A stretch of DNA of 64,000 nucleotides from Gammaproteobacteria bacterium. Lineage in GTDB: Bacteria > Pseudomonadota > Gammaproteobacteria > Pseudomonadales > Azotimanducaceae. The position numbers were made by a program, and so were the translations under genes. The stretch lies in the NCBI GenBank assembly GCA_026707045.1, contig JAPOXO010000118.1:39135-103134 (forward strand), given 5' to 3'. The first letter of the stretch is position 1; each line of letters opens with the position of its first letter. Positions 1 to 8,622 of this stretch are shown here, piece after piece. The notes under the pieces are model-generated. The model saw only the letters and a list, made by a program, of their open reading frames with translations. It did no database searches and had not been told where the DNA came from.

Positions 1-176
1 GCAACAACCAGGTCGCGAACCTTGCCAGATACTCGTATGCGTTTGAACTTTCCGTGTTTGGGAGATTGTGTGGCTATTCCTGCTGAATCGTATCCCCGAT
101 ACTCGAGTCTGAGCAGACCTTCAATAAGAACACCACTAACTTGTCGCTTGCGTGTTGCCCCTACGATGCCACACAT
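1..176 (-). CDS. glmS: Glutamine-fructose-6-phosphate aminotransferase, N-terminal part (cut by window edge)
   Basis: Only the first 58 codons are inside the window; the gene runs off the left edge. The protein starts [10 protein letters not shown], and Cys2 is the family's N-terminal nucleophile, exposed when Met1 is removed. It is followed by the glutaminase-domain signature [10 protein letters not shown] at about residues 24-33. GlmS makes glucosamine-6-phosphate from fructose-6-phosphate and glutamine in the cytoplasm, the first step towards UDP-GlcNAc. The ATG lies 3 bases after the glmU stop codon, so the two genes are almost certainly co-transcribed, and glmU-glmS is a classical gammaproteobacterial pair. 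Only the glutaminase N-terminus can be verified here. Confidence 0.93.
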   Translation of the reverse strand, partial: MCGIVGATRKRQVSGVLIEGLLRLEYRGYDSAGIATQSPKHGKFKRIRVSGKVRDLVV

Positions 177-179
177 GAA

Positions 180-1547
180 TCAGGACTTTTTCCTACGCTG
201 TGGGGGTGTCCAACGAGAAATGACCCGTTGCCGCGCCCGTCCAACTGCTAGAACTTCGCCCGCCACGTCGGATGTTATCGTCGATCCAGCGGCAAGGAAA
301 GCGCCCGATCCCACTCTTAGGGGCGCAACCATCGTGCAGTTGGTGCCAATAAATACTTTGTCGCCGATTATGGTTCGATGCTTTGACGCGCCGTCGAAGT
401 TGCACGTTATAGCGCCGGCTCCCACATTGACTTCTGTCCCCAATTCAGCATCTCCTATGTAAGCCAAGTGGCTCGCACGCACACCTTGTTTAAGTTTTGA
501 CGCCTTGATCTCGACAAAATTCCCTACGCTTACTTCGTCCTCTAACACTGATCCAGGCCGTATACGGGCTATGGGCCCCACTCTACAATCGCTCCCAATT
601 CGTGCCGATTCAATGACGCAGTATTCATGCAACCGTGTTCGATCGCCCACCTCAACATCCCTGAGTACACATCCAGGTCCAATTGAAACTCCTTCTCCTA
701 GAATTACTTCCCCCTCAAGAACCACGTTTATATCGATGGAACAATCCAACCCTGCAGTTATGTTGCCGCGTGGATCGAAACGTGAAGGATCTCTCAATGT
801 AACCCCTTGTTTCATAAGAGTTTCTGCGCGTCTTCGAGCGAGAATGCGTTCGGCTTGAGCCAACTGAACACGATCATTTATTCCGAGGACCTCCTCGGGA
901 TCATCTGCCTGTACAGTCCGGACCTGCAAACCTGCTTCCAATGCCAGCCCAACAATATCAGTGAGGTAGTATTCGCCTTGTGCGTTGGAGCAATTTAATC
1001 GATCCAATAGAGGTCGGAGCATTCGGACTGATGCGGCCATCGCACCGCTATTAACCTCCTTGAGCCCTCGTTGAGATCGAGTTGCGTCTCGGTGCTCGAC
1101 GATGCCACTCACGAGTCCGCGCTCGTCTCGAACAATTCGGCCGTACCCTGTTGGATCAGGCAGTTCCGCTGTAACGACGACCAGAGAATTTGGGTCCTCT
1201 GACAAGATGGCTGTAATAGTGTCGAGTTTTATCAGCGGTGCGTCACCGTTCAGCACCAGTACATGTGAATCTTCAGAAATACTCGGAATTGCTTGCAACA
1301 CCGCATGGCCAGTGCCTTTGGGTTCTTCTTGTAACACCCAATTGATTGCACCCTCAGTTTCTTGTTTTGCCAGATCGAGCATTTGAGATCCTACAACGGT
1401 GTGAATCCCGTCGGCGCGGGCCTGCTGAGCGACGCTGATCACATGCCCAAGCATTGGCTTGTCGAGGACTCGATGGAAGACTTTTGGGGTGCGTGAATGC
1501 ATCCGTTTGCCTTGACCCGCTGCGAGAATGATGACTTCCAGCGGCAT
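180..1547 (-). CDS. glmU: Bifunctional UDP-GlcNAc pyrophosphorylase / glucosamine-1-phosphate acetyltransferase
   Basis: 455 residues, the normal GlmU length. The N-terminal uridyltransferase domain has the loop LAAGQGKRM (8-16), QEEPKGTGHA (73-82) and the metal-binding Asp102 in LNGDAPL. The C-terminal half is a left-handed beta-helix of hexapeptide repeats carrying the acetyltransferase His360 in ASHLAYIGDAE and the stretch ITCNFDG. The enzyme acetylates GlcN-1-P with acetyl-CoA and then couples the product to UTP, supplying UDP-GlcNAc for peptidoglycan and LPS. I chose the ATG at 1547 because MPLEVIILAAGQGKRM matches the family start; an upstream in-frame start at 1601 would add 18 residues without similarity. 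It is separated from the atp operon by about 10.6 kb of other genes. Confidence 0.96.
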   Translation of the reverse strand: MPLEVIILAAGQGKRMHSRTPKVFHRVLDKPMLGHVISVAQQARADGIHTVVGSQMLDLAKQETEGAINWVLQEEPKGTGHAVLQAIPSISEDSHVLVLNGDAPLIKLDTITAILSEDPNSLVVVTAELPDPTGYGRIVRDERGLVSGIVEHRDATRSQRGLKEVNSGAMAASVRMLRPLLDRLNCSNAQGEYYLTDIVGLALEAGLQVRTVQADDPEEVLGINDRVQLAQAERILARRRAETLMKQGVTLRDPSRFDPRGNITAGLDCSIDINVVLEGEVILGEGVSIGPGCVLRDVEVGDRTRLHEYCVIESARIGSDCRVGPIARIRPGSVLEDEVSVGNFVEIKASKLKQGVRASHLAYIGDAELGTEVNVGAGAITCNFDGASKHRTIIGDKVFIGTNCTMVAPLRVGSGAFLAAGSTITSDVAGEVLAVGRARQRVISRWTPPQRRKKS

Positions 1548-1736
1548 GAGCAACCCCGCATTCAACGAAATGACATTATAGCTCCCACCGACCGAGCGCA
1601 TATCTTGATGTGATGTGGTCGACGGTTACTAATCCGGGCTCAATCTATCAGGAATACTATTGCTAACAAGTCGAAGGGTTTAACTTCCTCGACTCGATCA
1701 GCGGGAGGTTGAACCGACTCGCGCTCGAAGTAGCAA

Positions 1737-2717
1737 CTATTGAGACAGGCAGTCCGTCAGTGTCGTGGCGATGTTTCTCATCATGGCGAAGTATTGCCCG
1801 GATCCAGTTTCGAGATTCACCCCGAGAGGGTCAAGCTCTGCAACTCTAGCGTCAGTACCTTCAATGAGCACATCCAATATTTTTGCATCGTACTGAGGTT
1901 CTTTGAAGACGCACTGAACTCCCGCAGACATCAGCTTGTTTCTTAATTCCTGCATGCGCCGAGCACCCGGACGAGTCTCCCCCAAGAGAACTGGATGACT
2001 CTTCTTGGTCAGTCCAAATCTATGTTCAAACGACTTGTACGCGTCGTGGAACACTATAAAGTCCCCAATCTCGGCTGATTTTAGGTTGGATGCTATTTCC
2101 TCGGTTAGCGCTTCCAATTCGAGACGAAGCCGGTTCGCGTTGGCTTCGTAGACTGTTGAATTGTCCGGGTCTAGCTCGGACAGGGACCCGCTGATCTCGT
2201 CTACCATGACAATTGCATTTGCCGGATCTAGCCATATATGGTGATCAAAACCGCTCATCGGATGAGTTGCATCGTGTTCGTGTCCATGGCTGTGACTCTG
2301 TCCATGCACGTGTCCGTGCCCGTTCTCGTGCGAGTCGGACTCGGTCATGTGTACAAGGTGCATGCCGGTGGTGTTCATCAGTTCAATAACAGACGTATCA
2401 AATTCAAGAGACTCGAGCGTGTGCATCGTGGATGTCTCAAGCGTTTCGCTAATCAGAAAGAGTATGTCAGCGTTTTGAAGTTTACGGACATCCGAAGGGC
2501 GGAGTGTAAAAGAATGGGGAGAAGTCTTACCTTGAATCAGGAGTTCCGGAGCACTAACGTCGGTTCCCGCGATTACTTCGGAAACCAATGAATGAACCGG
2601 GGCAATCGAAGCGACAACTTTCAAGTCCGATGCCATCGCAACCTGAGCACCGAAGAAACAACAGCTCAATTTCAATGCAAATCGCAAAGCACAGGAGAAG
2701 CCTCGGAAAGTATTCAT
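1737..2717 (-). CDS. znuA: Zinc ABC transporter periplasmic binding protein
   Basis: 326-residue cluster A-I metal-binding protein that captures Zn(II) in the periplasm for ZnuBC. A signal peptide occupies about residues 1-29, ending ...AQVAMASD. Likely metal ligands are His68 (SPHSF), His160 (FDHHIWLDP), His224 (VFHDAY) and an Asp near 296 (ELDPLG). Residues 123-152 form the His-rich flexible loop typical of zinc-specific members, with nine or more His in alternating HGH/HSH units. The ATG at 2717 is preceded by GGAAGGAG at ideal spacing, which favours it over a GTG five codons upstream. It is divergent from znuC across 274 bp, where a Zur operator would be expected; I did not see a convincing one. 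Confidence 0.94.
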   Translation of the reverse strand: MNTFRGFSCALRFALKLSCCFFGAQVAMASDLKVVASIAPVHSLVSEVIAGTDVSAPELLIQGKTSPHSFTLRPSDVRKLQNADILFLISETLETSTMHTLESLEFDTSVIELMNTTGMHLVHMTESDSHENGHGHVHGQSHSHGHEHDATHPMSGFDHHIWLDPANAIVMVDEISGSLSELDPDNSTVYEANANRLRLELEALTEEIASNLKSAEIGDFIVFHDAYKSFEHRFGLTKKSHPVLLGETRPGARRMQELRNKLMSAGVQCVFKEPQYDAKILDVLIEGTDARVAELDPLGVNLETGSGQYFAMMRNIATTLTDCLSQ

Positions 2718-2991
2718 GAAAACTCCTTCCACATGTCTGTATTTAATCTACATCACAAAACGCTGAGAGTGGGCGAATTGCACTCTAAACAAAATAGTAC
2801 AAAATCAGTAGACTTCACCAATATTCCCGGTTCCCTCGCACCTCCCACGTTCCCATCTTGAGGCTTCTGTAATATTCTGCCACGTGGACGAAAAAACCTA
2901 GAGCGTAAACCGCACTTCGCCCACTTTATCTGGCAATTCGATCGGGCTTGCTCTGCGATGTGGCCAACTGAAACTGGATTTCAATGTTTGA

Positions 2992-3624
2992 ATGACTTCC
3001 GACATGCTAATCGACGCTCGTAACATTGGAGTTAACCTGTCAAATCGCTGGATTTTTCGGCATGTAGATTTAGCGATAGAGCGCGGTAAGGTGGTCTGCG
3101 TTATAGGCGGCAACGGTGCGGGAAAAACTACGTGCGTTCGGACGTTGCTGGGTCTGGTAAATCATTCGGAAGGCACGATCAAGCGAGCCGATCCTTTAAG
3201 TGTGGGTTTTGTTCCACAGAAACTTTCTATCACGCCTATTTTGCCGGTCACTATACGACGACTAGCAGCTCTTGCAGGAAAATTCAAGAGTGGAGAAATC
3301 GATGAGGCCTTGTCTGCAGTTGGGTTGGACGAATTGGGAAATCCTTCCGTCTCGACTTTGTCCGGAGGTGAGTTTCAACGTCTTATGCTCGCTAGGGCCA
3401 TCTTGCGAAGCCCGGATCTTCTAGTGTTGGACGAACCTGCGCAGGGAGTGGATGTCTCCGGTGTTGAAGTTCTCAACAAGCTGATTTTGGGAGTTCGTGA
3501 CGAAACGAACTGCGGCGTTCTGATGATCTCCCACGACATTGAATTGGTATTCGATATCTTCGACGACGTATTGGTCTTGATTCCTCACGAATTTGAGAAG
3601 CTTCGCCATTCGGACACGGCATGA
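2992..3624 (+). CDS. znuC: Zinc ABC transporter ATPase
   Basis: 210-residue ABC ATPase energising zinc import. Walker A is GGNGAGKTT (39-47), the Q-loop lies around VPQK (about 75), the signature is LSGGE (123-127), Walker B is LLVLDEP (143-149), and the switch His is in MISHD (about 180). The length is short compared with about 250 residues in E. coli, lacking the C-terminal extension. Start 2992 is an ATG without a clear Shine-Dalgarno; an ATG four codons later is equally possible. It is followed by znuB and divergent from znuA, which fixes the substrate as zinc, or less likely manganese. Confidence 0.92.
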   Translation: MTSDMLIDARNIGVNLSNRWIFRHVDLAIERGKVVCVIGGNGAGKTTCVRTLLGLVNHSEGTIKRADPLSVGFVPQKLSITPILPVTIRRLAALAGKFKSGEIDEALSAVGLDELGNPSVSTLSGGEFQRLMLARAILRSPDLLVLDEPAQGVDVSGVEVLNKLILGVRDETNCGVLMISHDIELVFDIFDDVLVLIPHEFEKLRHSDTA

Positions 3625-3631
3625 GCGTCAA

Positions 3632-4441
3632 GTGCTAGACGACTTCTTCATTCGAGCCTTAATTGCAGGAATCGGGCTTGCGATCGTCACAGGTCCCGTG
3701 GGATGTTTCATCGTATGGAGACGACTTGCTTACTTTGGGGAAACGATTGCTCACTCTTCCCTACTCGGTGTCGCTGTCGCTATTTTGTGCGATGTAAATC
3801 TCGTACTTGGGATTTTCTTCACGGCAACTGTTGTCGTGTTTATTGTGTTTTTGCTGGAACGTCGAGAGGGTTTGCCGACAGACACGATTCTTGGATTGTT
3901 GGCGCATGGAGGATTGGCACTTGGTCTCGTTCTTTTGTCGTTCTTTCCTAGCGTACGGATAGACCTGCATGCCTTGCTCTTCGGCGACATACTGGCTGTC
4001 TCGAGGCAAGATTTGCTTGTGATCTGGGTTGGTGGAGCGATTGCTCTGGGTGTGTTGTGTTGGCTTTGGACTCCCCTGTTGCTGACAACGATAAGCAGCG
4101 ACCTATCGCGGGTGGAATCAAGAAAGCCGCTATTGTCAAAAGTACTATTCGGGATCCTGGTGGCAGCGGTCATTGCAGTCGCCGTGAAAATAGTCGGAGT
4201 GTTGCTTATTGTTGCGCTACTTGTAATTCCTGCAGCCACCGCTCGCCGCTTCGCCAGCGTTCCGGAGACAATGGCGATAGGTGCTGCTCTAGTCGGGGTC
4301 GTTTCTGTGGCTGGCGGGCTTTTTGCCTCGCTTCAGTTTGATACACCGTCGGGTCCATCAATAGTCGTAGCCGCCCTTGTTTGCTTTGTGCTTACTCGAC
4401 TTCCATTAGGATTGTTTGGAAAGGGCAACACTGGCGCATAG
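3632..4441 (+). CDS. znuB: Zinc ABC transporter permease
   Basis: 269-residue polytopic inner-membrane protein of the ABC-3 family, the channel of the zinc importer. The N-terminal segment PVGCFIVWRRLAYFGETIAH is the typical ZnuB beginning. About eight hydrophobic helices follow, including the conserved stretch with PAATARR near residue 200. I place the start at the GTG at 3632 because MLDDFFIRALIAGIG aligns with the family start. A TTG at 3593 in the same frame would overlap the end of znuC and add 13 charged residues. The start lies 7 bases after the znuC stop, consistent with one znuCB transcript. Confidence 0.92.
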   Translation: MLDDFFIRALIAGIGLAIVTGPVGCFIVWRRLAYFGETIAHSSLLGVAVAILCDVNLVLGIFFTATVVVFIVFLLERREGLPTDTILGLLAHGGLALGLVLLSFFPSVRIDLHALLFGDILAVSRQDLLVIWVGGAIALGVLCWLWTPLLLTTISSDLSRVESRKPLLSKVLFGILVAAVIAVAVKIVGVLLIVALLVIPAATARRFASVPETMAIGAALVGVVSVAGGLFASLQFDTPSGPSIVVAALVCFVLTRLPLGLFGKGNTGA

Positions 4442-4797
4442 GCAACGTCCCATGCATATGGGGTAGATGTCTAAAAATGTTTCTGCCCAAAACCTCAAAA
4501 GATTTGGAGTTCAAACTTCGCGCTCTTGGGGAGTTACGCCATGAACTGCAGTACAAAACCTCCTTTAAGGTCTGCCAAACGCCTGTCCAGATCTGGTTGC
4601 GTAAGCCAGGTCAATCAAGAATTTCACCCCGAAACATATGTCATCTTGCCACCTAAAACCGCCCTATCGAAGGTTAAGCGATATCGTTTCCCCATGCGCG
4701 ACAGTTTGAGACAAAGGCGATCGTTCGCTTCTGGATTTATACACAATCATCACCGGATGCGTCCGAAAATGAAATACCAAAAGAGCCCAACTAAGAA
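4442..4797. other. Intergenic stretch between znuB and the helical-repeat gene
   Basis: 356 bases between two convergent genes. An open frame crosses it on the plus strand (from 4526), but it runs on through the terminator hairpin at 4798-4830, has no ribosome binding site and shows no recognisable domain, so I do not call it a gene. Apart from the terminator at the right edge I see no RNA gene or repeat. Confidence 0.5.
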
Positions 4798-4830
4798 AGG
4801 GCTCCATGTACCGACTCGGCATGGAGCCCT
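4798..4830 (-). terminator. Rho-independent terminator of the helical-repeat protein gene
   Basis: A perfect 11-bp stem (AGGGCTCCATG at 4798-4808 pairing with CATGGAGCCCT at 4820-4830) with an 11-base loop lies about 50 bases beyond the stop codon of the minus-strand gene. Read on the minus strand the stem is followed by TTTCTTAG. The same stem could serve the convergent znuCB transcript less well, because its plus-strand tail is not U-rich. A second GAGCCC/GGGCTC pairing just to the left overlaps the stem and could form an alternative hairpin. Confidence 0.8.
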
Positions 4831-4880
4831 ATGGCAGTTAAAAGACCGAAAGGCTAAACACCTTGCTCGTTGCGGTGGCT

Positions 4881-6908
4881 CTAGGGTCCCTTAATAACCT
4901 CGACCGTGACGTTCTCGTCAATCACCAAATCCTCCACGTCGAATCTCCGGACCTCAACTTGCTGAAGTGCATCTCCTAGCGCACCAGCAACTTCCGACAT
5001 TACCGACTCAACCATGATTTCCACGTCCGGAGAAGCAGATATGCCCCCTTCTAGAACAACGGAGTCAAAACTGTGAAAGGTGGACCTTGTCCTATCCAAC
5101 ATTTCCAGTTCCTTCTCGTTCAAAAAGCTCTTGGCATATTCCATCTGTTCGTCTGACAAGGATTGTCCAAAACGAGAATTGGAGGCAAGTGCAAACGCTG
5201 CACTTGACTTTAAACTAGCCGACGAAAGCTTGTCGATTTCCGCTAGCAATCCTTCGGGGTCGCTTCGTGCCCACTTGCCGAATACCGATCGATAGTAGAC
5301 GTCACGCAACTCTTCGGGCAACTCGTTGGCAAGCTTCATCGCACGTTGGGTTTGACCAACGTCCACTAGTGCCGACCCTACCGAAGTGTAGGCGGGGAAC
5401 TGGTGAGCACCTTGGCGCACTCTCGAAAGTAGGGTCAGTGCCTTATGTACATCCACCGACGCAAGCCTAGAAATCACACCGGCTTCCAAACCAAACTCAA
5501 CCGGTTGCTGCAACGCTATGTCCATAGCCATCTCGGGCTGTTCTCGTGCCAATTTTCCTAGTAGAGGCCGAAGCAGCGATCGTCTCTGGTTTTCTAAATC
5601 AGCATTGGTCAGCACCCATTCCACTGCGGCCAAGGGATCCTTTCTCGACCAATTGTTCGCAATGGTTCGAGCTACGCTAGATAAGTCCTCCCCGAAGTCC
5701 ATCGTAGCCATCAGTTGGGCTGCCTCTTCCGGTGATTCCCTAGATATCCCAGTGACAGCTTTCATTTCAGCATATTTCGTAAGATTTTCTGGAAATGTAC
5801 TCACTGCAGCTAGTAATTCACTTGGATTGTTGCTCGCCCACGACGAAATGATCGTCCGCTGCAAGTTTAGACGGAGTCCGCCTTTGGAAACGTTGGATGC
5901 AGCGGAAAACGCAGACTGGGGATCCGATCTTGCCCAAGTTCGTGCTGCCGTCAAAGCCAAGGTGCTGGCCTGTTCGCTTTCCATCATTAGAGTTCGGTTG
6001 AATGTGGCTTCAGGATCTCGTTGCATGGCGCTTGCAATGACCCCGCTGAGCACAACCATCTTGGAATTGCGGTCATCAAGAGACTCGTAAATTTCGTCCA
6101 ATACACCCAATCCACTTTGGTTCACCCAAGCGTTTGCAACGTGCAGCAGGTAGCCGGAGGATTGCAAGTCACCATCCCAATCGTCGACCATGCTGTACCA
6201 AGCCTTCTCAGGATTCTCCAGTTGACCCATCATGGCTTCCTGAGCGAACGTATGTTCGGCAATCGACTCATTCCCTAACTCGCGCGCAATTCCACGGCGT
6301 ACATCATCAGAAAGGTCACTTCTAGATTCCAAAATTCCCCTGAGAGCTGTGAATTGGATCGAATCGTTCTTCATTTGCTTGGCAAACTTGACAGCTTCAT
6401 CGAGAGAGGATTGAGACCACTCGTGAAATATTTCTTTTGTAAGCAAGTCATTTTGATGGTGCGGCAGTTTCTCCACCGCGGAAAGCGCACGTCTCGGATC
6501 CATCATTGCCAACCTTTGCACGATAGGTTTCTGCAACTCTGGCTGGACGGTACTTGGTTTAATTTGCGAGGATAGGGACAACATGCTCAGCAGCGTTTTC
6601 TGATCTGCTGAATCCACGAGTCTGTGCAATTCCGCATTTCTTGCAAACGTGCTCGAAACCTGAGCAATGTCCTCGAGACGCGACAACGCATCTTCCGTAC
6701 CCAGGCTACGATGTTCGTTATCGATCAACCCACTCGGTTCATTTGCGTCGGATTCTGGTAGTCCAGAATGGCTGGCGATTTCGGGGTTGCTCCCGTCTGC
6801 TGCAGACGAGATCACAGATTGAATCATCACTAGCCCAGCTGCTCCAAGAACTGTACCAGTGACAAAGATGCCGATTAGACCTAGCGGCTTGAGTTTCTTG
6901 AAATCCAT
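4881..6908 (-). CDS. Membrane-anchored protein with W-x-x-x-D/N-P helical repeats, function unknown
   Basis: 675 residues; family not recognised. A hydrophobic segment at about 10-36 after a basic start (MDFKKLKPLG) predicts a signal anchor with the bulk in the periplasm. Residues 130-560 consist of helical repeats of about 32-40 residues, each with a helix ending in W followed by a short motif and an Ala-rich helix. Examples are FHEWSQSSLDEAV (about 164), ARTWARSDPQSAF (325), ISSWASNNPSELL (357), ANNWSRKDPLAAV (420) and FGKWARSDPEGLL (546). This suggests a TPR- or HEAT-like solenoid, probably a protein-binding scaffold. The last 60 residues are acidic and differ from the repeats. The ATG at 6908 has GGGAG 11 bases upstream. 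The gene is monocistronic and ends at a strong terminator. Confidence 0.75.
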   Translation of the reverse strand: MDFKKLKPLGLIGIFVTGTVLGAAGLVMIQSVISSAADGSNPEIASHSGLPESDANEPSGLIDNEHRSLGTEDALSRLEDIAQVSSTFARNAELHRLVDSADQKTLLSMLSLSSQIKPSTVQPELQKPIVQRLAMMDPRRALSAVEKLPHHQNDLLTKEIFHEWSQSSLDEAVKFAKQMKNDSIQFTALRGILESRSDLSDDVRRGIARELGNESIAEHTFAQEAMMGQLENPEKAWYSMVDDWDGDLQSSGYLLHVANAWVNQSGLGVLDEIYESLDDRNSKMVVLSGVIASAMQRDPEATFNRTLMMESEQASTLALTAARTWARSDPQSAFSAASNVSKGGLRLNLQRTIISSWASNNPSELLAAVSTFPENLTKYAEMKAVTGISRESPEEAAQLMATMDFGEDLSSVARTIANNWSRKDPLAAVEWVLTNADLENQRRSLLRPLLGKLAREQPEMAMDIALQQPVEFGLEAGVISRLASVDVHKALTLLSRVRQGAHQFPAYTSVGSALVDVGQTQRAMKLANELPEELRDVYYRSVFGKWARSDPEGLLAEIDKLSSASLKSSAAFALASNSRFGQSLSDEQMEYAKSFLNEKELEMLDRTRSTFHSFDSVVLEGGISASPDVEIMVESVMSEVAGALGDALQQVEVRRFDVEDLVIDENVTVEVIKGP

Positions 6909-7075
6909 AGAAAAGGAGTCTCCCTGCTACTCACTCAACACATCAATACTAGATGCAGATTCCAGATAGTTGGTTTCAAAAATCTGGGATTTAGAAGGTT
7001 AAGTTTTCGTGTCAATGGCCCTTCTATAGATGCCTAAAATAGCCCCTTAACAATTTCTACACACGGAGTACCGCC

Positions 7076-7522
7076 ATGGCATTTCCACGTCCCGAAGGAT
7101 ATCACTCGATTACTCCCGGTGCAGCTGTTCCAAATGGAGCTGAAGTGCTAGATTTCATTGAGAACGTCTTTGACGGAAAGACTATCGAAAGATACGATGC
7201 ACCCGATGGGACCCTCGCCCATGCCGAAGTAATGATCGGGGACAGTGCGTTTCAGATTGGCACCGGACCAGAAGATAGCCCGCCTTTTCCAGCAATGCTG
7301 GTTTTCTACGTTGACAGCGCTGACAAAGTGGACGAGTTGTATCAGAAAGCATTGGAAGCCGGGGCTACCTCTCAAGCTGAACCCACCGATCAGTTCTATG
7401 GTTGGCGAACCGCCACCGTCATGGATATGGGAGGAAATGGCTGGACAATCTTTGCTGTCGTCGAACAGCTTACTCCGGAAGAAATGAACGAGCGAGTATC
7501 TGCTTTGGAAGACGATTCCTAG
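7076..7522 (+). CDS. VOC-family (glyoxalase / PhnB-like) protein
   Basis: 148-residue single-chain member of the vicinal oxygen chelate superfamily, resembling PhnB-like proteins. The start MAFPRPEGYHSITPG, the strand AHAEVMIGDSAFQIG and the segment WRTATVMDMGGNGWTI near the C-terminus fit the paired beta-alpha-beta-beta-beta fold. Such proteins can be dioxygenases, isomerases, lyases or drug-binding proteins; the substrate is not predictable. The ATG at 7076 is preceded by CGGAG at a suitable distance. The stop codon is only 21 bases before the start of a PhyH-family dioxygenase, so the two are probably co-expressed. Confidence 0.85.
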   Translation: MAFPRPEGYHSITPGAAVPNGAEVLDFIENVFDGKTIERYDAPDGTLAHAEVMIGDSAFQIGTGPEDSPPFPAMLVFYVDSADKVDELYQKALEAGATSQAEPTDQFYGWRTATVMDMGGNGWTIFAVVEQLTPEEMNERVSALEDDS

Positions 7523-7543
7523 TCCCATATTCACATCTTACCT

Positions 7544-8380
7544 ATGACCCAGCCGCTTCAGATTTCTCGCACAGACGACGCGCGACAAGCTCGATCTGAT
7601 CTATTGAACAAAGGATTCTGTGTCGTGGACGGTAGGCTACCAGATGGAATGATCGACACTTTGAGCCGGTGGTCTGACGAGTGGTTGGATGGGTTCGATC
7701 GACCCAAACGATGGAAGTATCAAGGGTCGGACATTCACATTGCAGGTCTGCGCAATCCCGCGAAGCGGTACCCCGATATTCCAAGAGACAAGGTTGTTGA
7801 TTTTCTTATCGAGCACCCGAAAGAAATCATGGGCGAACTCGGTTTGGGCGATTTCAAGTCGGGAGGCGCATTTCAGATTATCTCCAAGCCACAAGACGGT
7901 CCTCCCCTTTACTGGCATCAAGACTGGGCTCGCTGGGACGATCCTCTCAGTCTGTCTCCGTGGCCACAACAGGTGTTTCTAAATTGGTATCTGTCCGATA
8001 CGAATCCCAAAAATGGATGTTTGAGAGTTATACCGGGTAGTCACCTCAAGCGTTTCGACTTGCACGAACACCTCGTGCCTCCGCATGAAGGAGGTGGCTA
8101 CGAAGTCGACGAGACTAACGAATGGATGTTTTTCGATCATCCTGATGCTGTCGATGTTCCCGTTAGAATGGGCGAACTCGTGATTGCAGATGCTCGATTA
8201 CTACACGGAACACACGCAAACAGCACATCAACGCGGCGAACAGTCTTGTTGGGGTGGTATTTTCGGCGTTCTAATGAGGTGCCTGAGGATTGGGAAGGAC
8301 TTGTTCCCGAAGAAATTCGCAACCGGGACCCTCAAACCCCCTTTGTCTTTAACCGTCAGCCTGGGGCACTACTCCGATAG
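7544..8380 (+). CDS. Phytanoyl-CoA dioxygenase (PhyH) family protein
   Basis: 278 residues, double-stranded beta-helix Fe(II)/2-oxoglutarate dioxygenase of the PhyH family. The facial triad appears as His125-Gln-Asp127 in YWHQDWARW plus a distal His (His221 or His224 in LLHGTHANS), and Arg231/Arg232 is placed to bind the 2-oxoglutarate carboxylate. The conserved loop NGCLRVIPGSHLKR (157-170) is present. Members hydroxylate small organic acids, CoA thioesters or secondary metabolites; the substrate here is unknown. It follows the VOC gene by 21 bases without a clear Shine-Dalgarno of its own, suggesting coupled translation. Confidence 0.88.
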   Translation: MTQPLQISRTDDARQARSDLLNKGFCVVDGRLPDGMIDTLSRWSDEWLDGFDRPKRWKYQGSDIHIAGLRNPAKRYPDIPRDKVVDFLIEHPKEIMGELGLGDFKSGGAFQIISKPQDGPPLYWHQDWARWDDPLSLSPWPQQVFLNWYLSDTNPKNGCLRVIPGSHLKRFDLHEHLVPPHEGGGYEVDETNEWMFFDHPDAVDVPVRMGELVIADARLLHGTHANSTSTRRTVLLGWYFRRSNEVPEDWEGLVPEEIRNRDPQTPFVFNRQPGALLR

Positions 8381-8389
8381 GTAGGACTT

Positions 8390-8421
8390 CCAAGATCAAT
8401 TCGAGCGGTCCTCGTTCTTGG
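8390..8421 (+). terminator. Possible terminator after VOC-PhyH pair
   Basis: Ten bases past the PhyH stop codon, CCAAGA (8390-8395) pairs with TCTTGG (8416-8421), with an inner CGAG/CTCG stem. The hairpin is followed by TTTCCTTT. The stem is imperfect, so the call is moderate. Confidence 0.5.
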
Positions 8422-8622
8422 TTTCCTTTGACCGCGAATTTGACGCAGTTATTCACTGATTCGCTCCCAAGGCATCGATAAACACTTGAGGTATTGCTTC
8501 ATTGTTCGTTGGAGCAATCTGTCGAAATCTGCATAAGTTGGTTGCATCCACGAAAGTCTAACACTCTAGTGGCATGAATATTGCCTGCATGCAATTGAAA
8601 TCGACGGCATGGGTAGCTCTTA

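Noticed and set aside
2880..2887. CCACGTGG, resembling the centre of parS
   Set aside because: Flanking GTT/AAC arms are missing, so it does not qualify as a ParB site.
4526..4894. Plus-strand open frame of 122 codons after znuB
   Set aside because: It runs through the strong terminator hairpin at 4798-4830 and into the convergent gene, has no ribosome binding site and no recognisable protein features.
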